Shown here in pieces: positions 54,820 through 63,092 of a DNA stretch of 64,000 bases; the first letter of the stretch is position 1, and every line of letters starts with the position of its first letter. A program made the position numbers and the translations under genes. The stretch covers positions 1 through 64,000 of the forward strand of contig UQLN01000004.1 of the NCBI GenBank assembly GCA_900541965.1. The letters run 5' to 3'. The DNA is from an uncultured Parabacteroides sp. Its GTDB lineage: Bacteria > Bacteroidota > Bacteroidia > Bacteroidales > Tannerellaceae. Below the pieces are notes generated by a model, which saw nothing but the letters and a program-made list of their open reading frames with translations, was not told where the DNA came from and searched no databases.

Positions 54820-54859
54820 GATTCATAGTTATGATTTTGGAAAACCATAACTGTGAATC
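54820..54859. repeat. CATAGTTATG-type palindrome
   Basis: GATTCATAGTTATG (54820-54833) pairs with CATAACTGTGAATC (54846-54859), one G-U, around ATTTTGGAAAAC. It shares stem and TTTTxGGAAA loop features with 30865-30919. Confidence 0.65.
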
Positions 54860-55029
54860 GTGAAAAGGCGTTTTGGATATTTTCATTTATCTCGCTGATT
54901 GACCGGGCAAAGATGTCACCATTACAGCAAGCAGAAATTCATTCTTATCTACTACCACATTTCGAAAGAATAATCATAAATGATTCTGTCTATTGTTTAC
55001 TTCGGATTTTAAGGATATGTAGAAGGAGC

Positions 55030-56223
55030 TTATAACACAGGTAAACGATAGACAAATCCCGCAGAAATTCTGAACTGATCTTTTGAATTTGCCATATTCT
55101 TTATATGAATGTCCTTATATGTTTTTCCTGTAGCATTTAAAAACAAATGCATATTCCGGTCGCCCATAGGAAAGAATTCTATTCCCCCCTGGTATCCCCA
55201 TGAAGACAGATAATTACCTTCTTCAAAGGCGCCATTCTTTTTATAGACGGAAGCACGGTCATAGAAACCTTTCAGGTGAATGTTCCATTTGGGAAGGAAG
55301 CGATAGTTCACTTCCGATACAAACGTAAGATATTCCACTGATTTCGCTATGCCGTCCCACGCATTGCCTTCATCGTCCATTGCCATTCGGCGAATCACTC
55401 CCAAATGGTCTATAGCCGAGCGATGATAAAGGATATCCAGAAATGCATTGAATTTTCCGATATCCACCTGTTGGCCCCCGCTTACCATGAAGACCCATTT
55501 CCCTTTCATCAGTTCGCCGGTAGTGGCGGCATAACGCAGTTGTAACCGGCTATTAGCATAATGGCTGTTCCAGGCCAATGAATAGTACAAGGGAGCCCAT
55601 GGACGTTCCATACCTTCCGGGATTCTTCCAAAAGCCTCTTCCGGGCTTCCAGCTCTGTTATTAAGGACCTGAATACCTATTTCCTGACCGGAACGTGGTG
55701 CATAAAATAAATTCACCCCTGTCAGATAACAGGTTATATTATTGGTGACTCCGCTATAATCATATACGTCAATGGGATATTCATTGTATTCGAAACCACC
55801 CACGAACAACGCTTGTCGTCCGGCTGTCACAGTAAAACGATGAGCTGTCTGGTATCGGATATAAGCATAATCTATCGTACTCGAAAGATTTTCGGTTTCA
55901 AAAGCCTTTGTACCCTTGTTTAGTCTTTGAAGGTACTTGTAAGATAATTTATCTGTAATATTTCCATATATTCCGATCATCACATGGTCGAACCGGAAAG
56001 CGGCCTCGTTCTCGCCAGTCGTGGCAGAAGGGAAATTTGCATGAAAAGCCGCTCGCATGTGTAAATCAACATTCACGGACTTGGGCATCTTTTTTTTCAA
56101 GAGGTATTCCACTACTGAACATCTTAGAGTGTCATTGTCAACTTCCGAAGAAAATGCCGGAGAGGTAATCAAAGAACAGAGCCCAAAGCAGACTATCCAT
56201 AAAACAAAGTGTTTTTTTGTCAT
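55030..56223 (-). CDS. Outer-membrane porin-like beta-barrel (phosphate-selective porin O/P type)
   Basis: A 397-residue protein with signal peptide (FVLWIVCFGLCSLITSPAFS). It contains VNVDLHMRAAFHANF, FRFDHVMIGIYGNI, KLSYKYLQRLN, IDYAYIRYQTAHRFTVTAGRQALFVGGFEY and an aromatic end (FRISAGFVYRLPVL), a pattern typical of the OprO/OprP or alginate-export porin group with 16-18 strands. It is divergent from the multihaem cytochrome, separated by 110 nt, suggesting shared regulation. Confidence 0.75.
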   Translation of the reverse strand: MTKKHFVLWIVCFGLCSLITSPAFSSEVDNDTLRCSVVEYLLKKKMPKSVNVDLHMRAAFHANFPSATTGENEAAFRFDHVMIGIYGNITDKLSYKYLQRLNKGTKAFETENLSSTIDYAYIRYQTAHRFTVTAGRQALFVGGFEYNEYPIDVYDYSGVTNNITCYLTGVNLFYAPRSGQEIGIQVLNNRAGSPEEAFGRIPEGMERPWAPLYYSLAWNSHYANSRLQLRYAATTGELMKGKWVFMVSGGQQVDIGKFNAFLDILYHRSAIDHLGVIRRMAMDDEGNAWDGIAKSVEYLTFVSEVNYRFLPKWNIHLKGFYDRASVYKKNGAFEEGNYLSSWGYQGGIEFFPMGDRNMHLFLNATGKTYKDIHIKNMANSKDQFRISAGFVYRLPVL

Positions 56224-56272
56224 AATTTTCAGCGATTAGAGAGGTTAACTAAAAATGCACGGTTCAGTAGTT

Positions 56273-56302
56273 GCAAATAAATATATTTTTCATGATATTT
56301 GC
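56273..56302. promoter_or_regulatory. Inverted repeat between porin and cytochrome genes
   Basis: GCAAATA (56273-56279) and TATTTGC (56296-56302) form a 7-bp inverted repeat 16 bp apart in the 110-bp divergent gap. It could be a shared operator. Clear -33/-7 pairs are absent on both sides. Confidence 0.3.
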
Positions 56303-56333
56303 AAATGTCTGTTGACCTTAAAAATGAAAGGAT

Positions 56334-58892
56334 ATGAAAGGGAAGTGGTATAAAAATAACATCTTGAATATAATACTTTACGGTGTTATTGTAGCTGTTT
56401 TCGGTTTTGTTGCCAATTATTATATTTCTTATTGGAATAAAGCGACCGCACAAGAAACTCCTGTGCCTTCTGTAACCCTTCCAGCCAACCATCCCGATCT
56501 TTCTGAAGGTGGTTATTCTGCCTTTCCGGCAGAAGGAAAATATTGTCTTGCCTGCCATCAGGGAATAGAACCCGCTCGCCCGCTTAATTCTGAAATGATG
56601 AAGCAAATTTTTGCCAAAGGCAGCGAAATGGGCGATCCGAACGGATGCGTCGTATGTCATGGGGGGACTCCATCCGAAACCGTCAACAAAAGCAAGGCAC
56701 ACAGCGGCGTACCTCGCAATAGCACACTGGTTACTTTCACTCCTGTGCCCGGCGCTTTGCAAGTGAATGACAACACCTGTGGATTATGCCATACCGATCA
56801 TACTTACAATGTACACCGTTCCATCATGAATACAGATGCAGGAAAAATGAAAGCCATCAGTTGGAGTTTCGGTATCGGGACGGAAAATAAAGACCATATC
56901 TATGGCGACCACAACATGGACGATCCGGATGGAGCCACTCCCCGGTTCGGTACAGATAAGTATAAAGCATACATGAAAGAAATGGCCGCTGCCTTTCCCG
57001 GACAATATCCTATAGAATTGAAACAGATTCCCGAAGTTTCCCTGGAGAAACTGGAAAGCATGCAAGAACAGGCTGCCTTTACTTATCTGCGTAATTGCAA
57101 TGCCTGCCATCTCAGCAACAAAGGGATGCAGGACAGAGGTCATTACCGGGGTATGGGATGTGCCTCCTGTCACAGTCTGTATAGCAATGAAGGGTATTAT
57201 GAGGGAGGAGATCCGTCTATAGACAAGGCCCGCACCGGACATTTGCTTGTCCATGCCATGCAGGGTACACGCAAATCGAAGATGACGCTCAACGGCAGAG
57301 AACTTTCCGGCGTGCAAGTATCCACCTGTGCCGCCTGCCACTCGGCGGGACGGCGCATCGGTCATGCCTATCAGGGCTTAATGGCACTGGGGCACAGCGA
57401 CAACCGGGGACCGTTTGATGAGAACGGTCTTCCACAGAAAACCAACGCTGGATATGTATTCAAGTATATGCGCGATGATGCACACCATCATCTCACTAAG
57501 GATGGCAAGGAGGTGACAGGATTGCTCTGTCAAGACTGTCATACCACCAACTCCATGCATGGAAATGGAAATATCGGAGCCACTACGCTTGCAACCATAG
57601 AAATAGAGTGTGCCGACTGTCACGGAACTCCCACTCATTATCCCTGGGAACTACCTTTAGGTTATGGGGATGAATTCGGTAAAGAATTGAATTGGAAGGA
57701 TACACGCGGATGGGCAGACGAGCCTTTGGAAGTAACCCGCAAATTTGGGATGGTTTATCCCAAAGAAGATGGTTATCTGCTGTCTGCACGCGGAAATCCG
57801 TTGGGTAATGTGGTTCGTAAAGGAAACAAGGTGATAGTACACTCTGATACGGGACACGATTTTGAAGCTCCAACCTTGAAGGAACTCACAGAAAACGGAC
57901 AATGGAAACATCCCGTAAAGGCCGTGGCAGCTATGGTAAGCATTCCCCGGCACATGGAAAGCTTGGAATGTTATGCCTGCCACTCTACGTGGGCGGCACA
58001 ATACTATGGATATAAATATGTAATAGATTATACCAGACAATCCATTGATTGGTTAAAATCACCGGAACTGGTTGCCAAAGACGGAACGACAGCAGACTAT
58101 CATGGAAAATATGCCATGCAGCCGGGAGCTCCCACTTACGGGGATTATAGCCACGTGCGCTGGGAAAATCCTCCATTGGGCATCAACGGCGAAGGCAGGG
58201 TAAGCCCACTGGTGGGTGTCATACAAACAGTCAGTACCCTTATCGGAGAAGATGGTAAAGTATTGTCATGGAATCATGTGGCAAAGACCAAGGATGGATA
58301 CGATGCGATGGAACTGGCTCCGTTGAATCCACATACCACTTCTACAGAATCAAGAGAGTGTGCTGACTGTCATGGCAATCAGACGGCTATGGGGTATGGA
58401 ATGGAAGGCGGCAGGTATGACGCTGAACCTCAAACGGCACGTTATGCTGATGTGACAGATGTAAACGGAAAGAATGTGAGTTATTTCACACAAGCACAAA
58501 TCAGTGCTATAAAGGATTTGCACGGCGATTTCATGCAACTGATAAACAGTGAAGGACAGCAGGTGCAGACCATTGATACGCACTGGCCTAACTCTATGCC
58601 GCTTACGCAGGCCCAAAGAGATGTATTATCCCGTGCCGGAACCTGTCTTGCCTGCCATCAGGATATTCCTCAAGGTTCTATCCCCATCCGTATGTTGGGC
58701 AAGATAGCAGAAGTGGCTGATTTAAGTTTCGCCTCGGAAGAAGCGCACGGGCATTTATTGCGTGAAAACAATGTCCTGATATCCTGGGTGAAAGCTGGTG
58801 GTATCATGCTTTGCATCTTACTTGTCCCGGCAGCTGTTTTCGGTTATTTGAAAAGAAAAAAGATCCGTAAAATAATCAAAAGAATAAGGTAG
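56334..58892 (+). CDS. Membrane-anchored 11-haem c-type cytochrome
   Basis: An 852-residue protein with an N-terminal anchor (about 11-29, IILYGVIVAVFGFVANYYI), a long periplasmic domain and a C-terminal membrane helix (about 820-840, GGIMLCILLVPAAVFGYL) with a basic tail. Eleven CxxCH motifs are present: CLACH, CVVCH, CGLCH, CNACH, CASCH, CAACH, CQDCH, CADCH, CYACH, CADCH and CLACH, with many other His as axial ligands. It should carry electrons between the quinone pool or inner membrane and periplasmic or outer partners. I recognise no named enzyme family (not NrfA, HAO or MtrA by length). GAAAGGA precedes the ATG. Confidence 0.85.
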   Translation: MKGKWYKNNILNIILYGVIVAVFGFVANYYISYWNKATAQETPVPSVTLPANHPDLSEGGYSAFPAEGKYCLACHQGIEPARPLNSEMMKQIFAKGSEMGDPNGCVVCHGGTPSETVNKSKAHSGVPRNSTLVTFTPVPGALQVNDNTCGLCHTDHTYNVHRSIMNTDAGKMKAISWSFGIGTENKDHIYGDHNMDDPDGATPRFGTDKYKAYMKEMAAAFPGQYPIELKQIPEVSLEKLESMQEQAAFTYLRNCNACHLSNKGMQDRGHYRGMGCASCHSLYSNEGYYEGGDPSIDKARTGHLLVHAMQGTRKSKMTLNGRELSGVQVSTCAACHSAGRRIGHAYQGLMALGHSDNRGPFDENGLPQKTNAGYVFKYMRDDAHHHLTKDGKEVTGLLCQDCHTTNSMHGNGNIGATTLATIEIECADCHGTPTHYPWELPLGYGDEFGKELNWKDTRGWADEPLEVTRKFGMVYPKEDGYLLSARGNPLGNVVRKGNKVIVHSDTGHDFEAPTLKELTENGQWKHPVKAVAAMVSIPRHMESLECYACHSTWAAQYYGYKYVIDYTRQSIDWLKSPELVAKDGTTADYHGKYAMQPGAPTYGDYSHVRWENPPLGINGEGRVSPLVGVIQTVSTLIGEDGKVLSWNHVAKTKDGYDAMELAPLNPHTTSTESRECADCHGNQTAMGYGMEGGRYDAEPQTARYADVTDVNGKNVSYFTQAQISAIKDLHGDFMQLINSEGQQVQTIDTHWPNSMPLTQAQRDVLSRAGTCLACHQDIPQGSIPIRMLGKIAEVADLSFASEEAHGHLLRENNVLISWVKAGGIMLCILLVPAAVFGYLKRKKIRKIIKRIR

Positions 58893-59072
58893 GGACAAAA
58901 AAGTTAATATCCTGTATCAACAGTTCCATTTCCAGTTAATCCGGTTATTTCTTTTGTCCGGAGAAACCTCATGGCATCTGCGAAGGTAATTTTATAGGGA
59001 TGCACCATTCTGTTTGTATCCGCTCTGGACCGGATAGACCCCTTAAATAAATGTTGAGTGGAATAAATTCTT

Positions 59073-59162
59073 ATGGCAACAATGAAGGACTGGTCGGATT
59101 ACCTTTTTCCTTATTATGGGATTGTTGGCACATTTTTAATCCTTTTGGGGTTGTTTCTATAG
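59073..59162 (+). CDS. Possible 29-residue single-pass membrane peptide
   Basis: In the 543-bp gap before rplM, an ATG at 59073 opens 29 codons: MATMKDWSDYLFPYYG followed by a hydrophobic IVGTFLILLGLFL, a one-helix membrane peptide pattern. No promoter or ribosome site stands out. The gap 58893-59072 is otherwise without a gene. Confidence 0.3.
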   Translation: MATMKDWSDYLFPYYGIVGTFLILLGLFL

Positions 59163-59268
59163 ATTAAAAGTGTAGCTTAACTGTAAGTTATCCCTTGTCC
59201 GCTTTCTGCTATTTCTTATCAGCCATCCTTTACTTCTTCTCGTTGTGATAGAAAAAGATAGCGAAAAG

Positions 59269-59299
59269 TTTTGTATTTCCCGGAAAAGCCGTACCTTTG
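59269..59299 (+). promoter_or_regulatory. Promoter and leader of the rplM operon
   Basis: TTTTG (59269-59273), an 18-nt spacer and TACCTTTG (59292-59299) precede rplM by 137 nt. Within the leader TTATTAC (59348-59354) can pair with GTAATAA (59371-59377), which may be a ribosomal-protein autoregulation hairpin. Confidence 0.65.
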
Positions 59300-59435
59300 C
59301 AAGCCGAATATTATCAAAATTGTACTAAGAGTTTAGTTCTTAGCATGTTATTACGTCTATAGTGTCCGTAGTAATAATAAGGCTAAAACTGAACGCTTGT
59401 TTTTTAGAGTTATTAATTAATTAATTTTTAAAGCA

Positions 59436-59891
59436 GTGGATACTTTAAGTTTTAAGACCATTTCTGCAAACAAAGCAACTGTAAACAAAGAGTGGGTCAT
59501 TGTTGACGCCGAAGGACAGACTTTGGGACGCCTTTGTGCAAAAGTAGCGAAACTTTTGCGCGGTAAGTACAAACCCAATTTTACTCCGCACGTTGATTGT
59601 GGTGATAATGTGATCATTATCAATGCAGATAAAATCGTTCTGACTGGAAATAAGTGGAACGATCGTGTTTATTTGAGATATACCGGTTATCCCGGTGGTC
59701 AGATTGCCTATACACCGGCAGACCTGATGAATAAAGGTGCAAGTCATTTGTTCCGTAAAGTAGTAAAGGGTATGCTCCCTAAAAATCGTCTGGGCGCTAA
59801 GTTACTGGCTAACTTATATGTATATGCAGGAACTGAGCACAAACACGAAGCTCAACAACCTAAGTCAATTGATATAAACTCACTTAAATAA
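59436..59891 (+). CDS. rplM: Ribosomal protein uL13
   Basis: A 151-residue protein with the L13 signatures WVIVDAEGQTLGRLCAKVAKLLRGK and NADKIVLTGNKWNDRVYLRYTGYPGG. The start is GTG at 59436; no ATG is available before the conserved N-terminus. It opens the rplM-rpsI unit and is 5 nt from rpsI. Confidence 0.97.
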   Translation: MDTLSFKTISANKATVNKEWVIVDAEGQTLGRLCAKVAKLLRGKYKPNFTPHVDCGDNVIIINADKIVLTGNKWNDRVYLRYTGYPGGQIAYTPADLMNKGASHLFRKVVKGMLPKNRLGAKLLANLYVYAGTEHKHEAQQPKSIDINSLK

Positions 59892-59896
59892 TAACG

Positions 59897-60283
59897 ATGG
59901 AAGTAGTAAATGCAATAGGAAGACGTAAAGCAGCAGTTGCTCGCGTATTCGTAAGCGAAGGAACGGGAAAGATAACTATCAACAAACGTGATCTTGCAAA
60001 TTACTTTCCTTCTTCAATTCTTCAGTTCATTGTTAAGCAACCGCTTTCAAAATTAAACGTTGCCGAACAATATGACATCAAAATCAACCTTGTAGGTGGT
60101 GGTTTTAAAGGTCAGTCTGAAGCAGCTCGTCTGGCAATCGCACGTGCATTGATCAAGATCAATCCGGAAGATAAACCAGCCTTGAGAGCAGAAGGTTTTG
60201 TAACTCGTGATCCGCGTGCCGTTGAACGTAAGAAACCGGGACAGCCGAAAGCTCGTAAGAGATTCCAGTTCAGCAAACGTTAA
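59897..60283 (+). CDS. rpsI: Ribosomal protein uS9
   Basis: A 128-residue protein, with VNAIGRRKAAVARVFV at the start and the basic C-terminus GQPKARKRFQFSKR that reaches the P-site tRNA. It follows rplM by 5 nt in the universal L13-S9 order. A 137-nt spacer follows before rpsB and might carry an rpsB leader. Confidence 0.97.
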   Translation: MEVVNAIGRRKAAVARVFVSEGTGKITINKRDLANYFPSSILQFIVKQPLSKLNVAEQYDIKINLVGGGFKGQSEAARLAIARALIKINPEDKPALRAEGFVTRDPRAVERKKPGQPKARKRFQFSKR

Positions 60284-60420
60284 TGTTATTTGTGAGTTTC
60301 TTACAAGGACAAAGCGTTTAGTATCTAAATTATCGGGATTCTTTTTACATGCTGACATGCGGGAAGACTACCTGGTGATTGAGTTAAACAAAGAAAGTAA
60401 ACGATTTTAAAAAGAAAAAA

Positions 60421-61266
60421 ATGTCAAGAGTTAATTTTGATCAGTTATTAGAAGCTGGTGTACACTTCGGACACTTAAAGAGAAAGTGGAACCCTGCTAT
60501 GGCTCCTTATATCTTCATGGAGCGCAATGGTATTCATATCATTGATTTATATAAAACAGTTGCTAAAGTAGACGAAGCAGCAGAAGTAATGAAAAACCTG
60601 GCTAAACAGGGAAAGAAAGTACTTTTCGTTGCTACTAAAAAACAAGCAAAACAAGTTGTCGCTGATAAGGCTGCTTCTGTAGGTATGCCTTACGTTATCG
60701 AACGCTGGCCGGGTGGTATGTTGACTAACTTCCCGACTATCCGTAAAGCCATCAAAAAGATGACTACTATCGATAAGATGACAAAAGACGGTACATTTGA
60801 TAATCTTTCTAAGAGAGAAAAACTTCAGATAACTCGTCAACGTGCAAAGTTGGAAAAGACTTTAGGTTCTATCGTAGACCTGACTCGTCTGCCGTCTGCT
60901 TTGTTCGTTGTTGACGTAATGAAAGAACATATCGCAGTTCGTGAAGCAAACCGTTTAGGCATCCCCGTATTTGGTATGGTTGATACTAACTCGGATCCGA
61001 ATAACATCGACTACGTAATTCCGGCTAATGATGATGCTACAAAGTCTGTAGAAGTTATCTTAGGCGCTATCTGCGAAGCTATGAACGAAGGTCTGCAGGA
61101 ACGTAAAGCTGAAAAAATCGATACAGAAGCTGCAGGCGAAGGTGATGCTCCTAAAAGAGAACGCAAAGCTAAAGCTGCTGTAAAGAAAGAACGTACTAAG
61201 AAAGAAGATGATGAAGCGTTGAACGCAAACATCGCCGACAAGTACGCGAAAGATGTAGAAGAATAA
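60421..61266 (+). CDS. rpsB: Ribosomal protein uS2
   Basis: A 281-residue protein with LLEAGVHFGHLKRKWNPAMAPYIF, RWPGGMLTNFPTI and PVFGMVDTNSDPNNIDYVIPANDDA, all diagnostic of S2. The C-terminus carries a long Lys/Glu/Ala tail, longer than in E. coli. A purine-rich AAAAAGAAAAAA lies before the ATG. A dispersed repeat sits right after the stop, between this gene and tsf. Confidence 0.97.
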   Translation: MSRVNFDQLLEAGVHFGHLKRKWNPAMAPYIFMERNGIHIIDLYKTVAKVDEAAEVMKNLAKQGKKVLFVATKKQAKQVVADKAASVGMPYVIERWPGGMLTNFPTIRKAIKKMTTIDKMTKDGTFDNLSKREKLQITRQRAKLEKTLGSIVDLTRLPSALFVVDVMKEHIAVREANRLGIPVFGMVDTNSDPNNIDYVIPANDDATKSVEVILGAICEAMNEGLQERKAEKIDTEAAGEGDAPKRERKAKAAVKKERTKKEDDEALNANIADKYAKDVEE

Positions 61267-61271
61267 TTTTT

Positions 61272-61376
61272 AATTGACAGTTGATAGTTGACAATTGACA
61301 ATTAAAAAATAACGATAATGGGCAATTGGCTTTTGACGGTTAAGTTCTTGTCAATTGTCAGTTGTCCATTGTTAAT
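61272..61376. repeat. Third, diverged copy of the TTGACAGTT-type repeat
   Basis: Left arm AATTGACAGTTGATAGTTGA (61273-61292) and right arm TTGTCAATTGTCAGTTGTCC (61349-61368) are imperfect reverse complements. The centre differs from the other two copies (GGCAATTGGCTTTTGACGG). It fills the rpsB-tsf gap and could attenuate read-through. Confidence 0.65.
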
Positions 61377-61411
61377 TTAGAATAGTATAAACTCAATAAA
61401 TAAATAAGATT

Positions 61412-62239
61412 ATGGCAGTTACAATGGCTGATATTTCTCACTTGCGTAAAATGAGCGGTGCAGGAATGATGGATTGCAAGAAGGCTTTGGAAGAAGCTAA
61501 TGGTGATTTTGACAAGGCAATGGAAATTATCCGTAAAAAAGGACAGGCTGTTGCCGCAAAACGTTCTGATCGTGAAGCTTCTGAAGGTTGTGTATTGGCA
61601 ACTGAAAAGAACGGATTCGCAGCAGTTGTTGCTTTGAAGTGTGAAACTGACTTCGTTGCAAAGAATGCTGATTTTGTTGCTTTAACTCAGGAAATCCTGG
61701 ATATAGCAATGGCTCAGAAACCGGCTTCTAAAGAAGATTTGCTGGCTACTGCAATGGCTGACGGACGTTCTATTCAGGAACATATCACTGACCGTTCCGG
61801 TATCACTGGTGAAAAGATGGAATTAGGTGCTTACGAATTTGTTAATGGCGAATTGACAGTTTCTTATATCCACCCGGGTAACAAACTGGCTACAGTTGTT
61901 GCTTTCAACCAGGCTGACGTTGAACACCAGATGGCTCGTGATATCGCTATGCAGGTTGCTGCTATGAACCCTGTTTCTGTTCGTCCGGAAGAAGTTCCGC
62001 AGAACATTATCGATCAGGAACTGGAAATTGCAAAGGATAAAGCTCGCCAAGCCGGTAAGCCTGAGAATCTGTTGGATCGTATCGCTCAGGGTGCCCTGCA
62101 GAAATATTACAAAGAAAACACTTTGTTGCAGCAGGAATTTGTCAAAGATGCAAAACTGACTATCGAACAATATCTGCACTCTGCAAATAAGGAACTGACT
62201 GTAGTTGCTTTCAAACGTGTTACATTGAATGTAGACTAA
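61412..62239 (+). CDS. tsf: Elongation factor Ts
   Basis: A 275-residue factor with the N-terminal UBA-like domain (ADISHLRKMSGAGMMDCKKALEEANGD) and the conserved CETDFVAKNADF of the core that drives GDP release from EF-Tu. Length is typical. The rpsB-tsf order is universal. An intrinsic terminator follows. Confidence 0.97.
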   Translation: MAVTMADISHLRKMSGAGMMDCKKALEEANGDFDKAMEIIRKKGQAVAAKRSDREASEGCVLATEKNGFAAVVALKCETDFVAKNADFVALTQEILDIAMAQKPASKEDLLATAMADGRSIQEHITDRSGITGEKMELGAYEFVNGELTVSYIHPGNKLATVVAFNQADVEHQMARDIAMQVAAMNPVSVRPEEVPQNIIDQELEIAKDKARQAGKPENLLDRIAQGALQKYYKENTLLQQEFVKDAKLTIEQYLHSANKELTVVAFKRVTLNVD

Positions 62240-62256
62240 TATAGCATGTCAATAAA

Positions 62257-62294
62257 CAAAAAAAAGCTGCCGGAATTTCCGGCAGCTTTTTTTG
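62257..62294. terminator. Bidirectional terminator after tsf
   Basis: AGCTGCCGGAA and TTCCGGCAGCT form a perfect stem, with A-run before and T-run after, so it works for tsf (+) and the convergent outer-membrane gene (-). Confidence 0.92.
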
Positions 62295-62295
62295 T

Positions 62296-62862
62296 TTAAA
62301 ATCCGATCTGTATTCCCACATTACAAATCCCTTTATATCCGGCCCCGGCTTCCAGAAAGCCTGAGAACTTGTCATTCCCGAGCCTTATGGCTATCGGGTT
62401 GACCTGGAATGCAAAGCCTGCTGCTTCCTGGGTAAATGCGGCACCTATGCTTGCTGTTCCGTATAATTTGAAGATACCGGATTTGATGTAGTAAACATCC
62501 GCTCCTACCATTGTGGCAAACAAGTCATAATGAGTGGTTGAATTCTTTTCTGTTTGTTTAATCGGAATGTAAGTGAAATCTCCTCCTAAAGCAAAACGTT
62601 CTCCTTCGAATAAATACCGGTAAGCCATTGAAAAAGATCCGGGAGCGCTCATCTCGGCATCCGGATGAAAGATTGCTCCTCCCATCAATATGTCCAGTAA
62701 GCCGAAAGCAACAGTAGAGTAGAAGGCATCCCCGTAAGAGAGTTTGATTTGATTTCTTGCAAAATCATCATCAGAGGTCTGTGCCTGGAGTGCATGACTG
62801 TTTCCTGTAAGTAGGATTGTCGCCATAATACAGCAAATAAATACTTTTTTTAAACATTTCAT
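62296..62862 (-). CDS. Small outer-membrane beta-barrel protein
   Basis: A 188-residue protein with signal peptide (VFICCIMATILLTGNSHALQAQ) and strands FSMAYRYLFEGERFALGGDFTY, FATMVGADVYYI, FKLYGTASIGAAF and the end VGIQIGF. This pattern fits an eight-stranded barrel of unknown role. The 230-nt gap to the next gene has a terminator at 63046-63070 and nothing else recognised. Confidence 0.75.
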   Translation of the reverse strand: MKCLKKVFICCIMATILLTGNSHALQAQTSDDDFARNQIKLSYGDAFYSTVAFGLLDILMGGAIFHPDAEMSAPGSFSMAYRYLFEGERFALGGDFTYIPIKQTEKNSTTHYDLFATMVGADVYYIKSGIFKLYGTASIGAAFTQEAAGFAFQVNPIAIRLGNDKFSGFLEAGAGYKGICNVGIQIGF

Positions 62863-63045
62863 TGGAAAATGGTTTTTGTTGGTGAATAAAAGTGTTGTTA
62901 TTTAATTGTAGATAGTAATAGTATAAGTACTTTGTTCCTTTATCTCCAAATTTTTACGACAGGTATATTATATCCGGGTCGTTTTAAATATTTAATTCTC
63001 GGAAGGTTAAAATTGGCTGTTTAAAGGCTAAAGTGTTAATATATA

Positions 63046-63070
63046 AGGGGTACAATGATTATGTACCCCT
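63046..63070 (-). terminator. Terminator of the aminotransferase gene
   Basis: AGGGGTACA (63046-63054) pairs with TGTACCCCT (63062-63070), with an AT-rich but imperfect U-tract on the minus strand. Confidence 0.6.
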
Positions 63071-63092
63071 TTAAAGTATATAGATGAAATTC

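Noticed and set aside
54853..55035. 60-residue ORF on the plus strand between the PorT-type gene and the porin
   Set aside because: No promoter, overlaps a palindrome and the porin end, and has no recognisable protein pattern; possibly remnant DNA.
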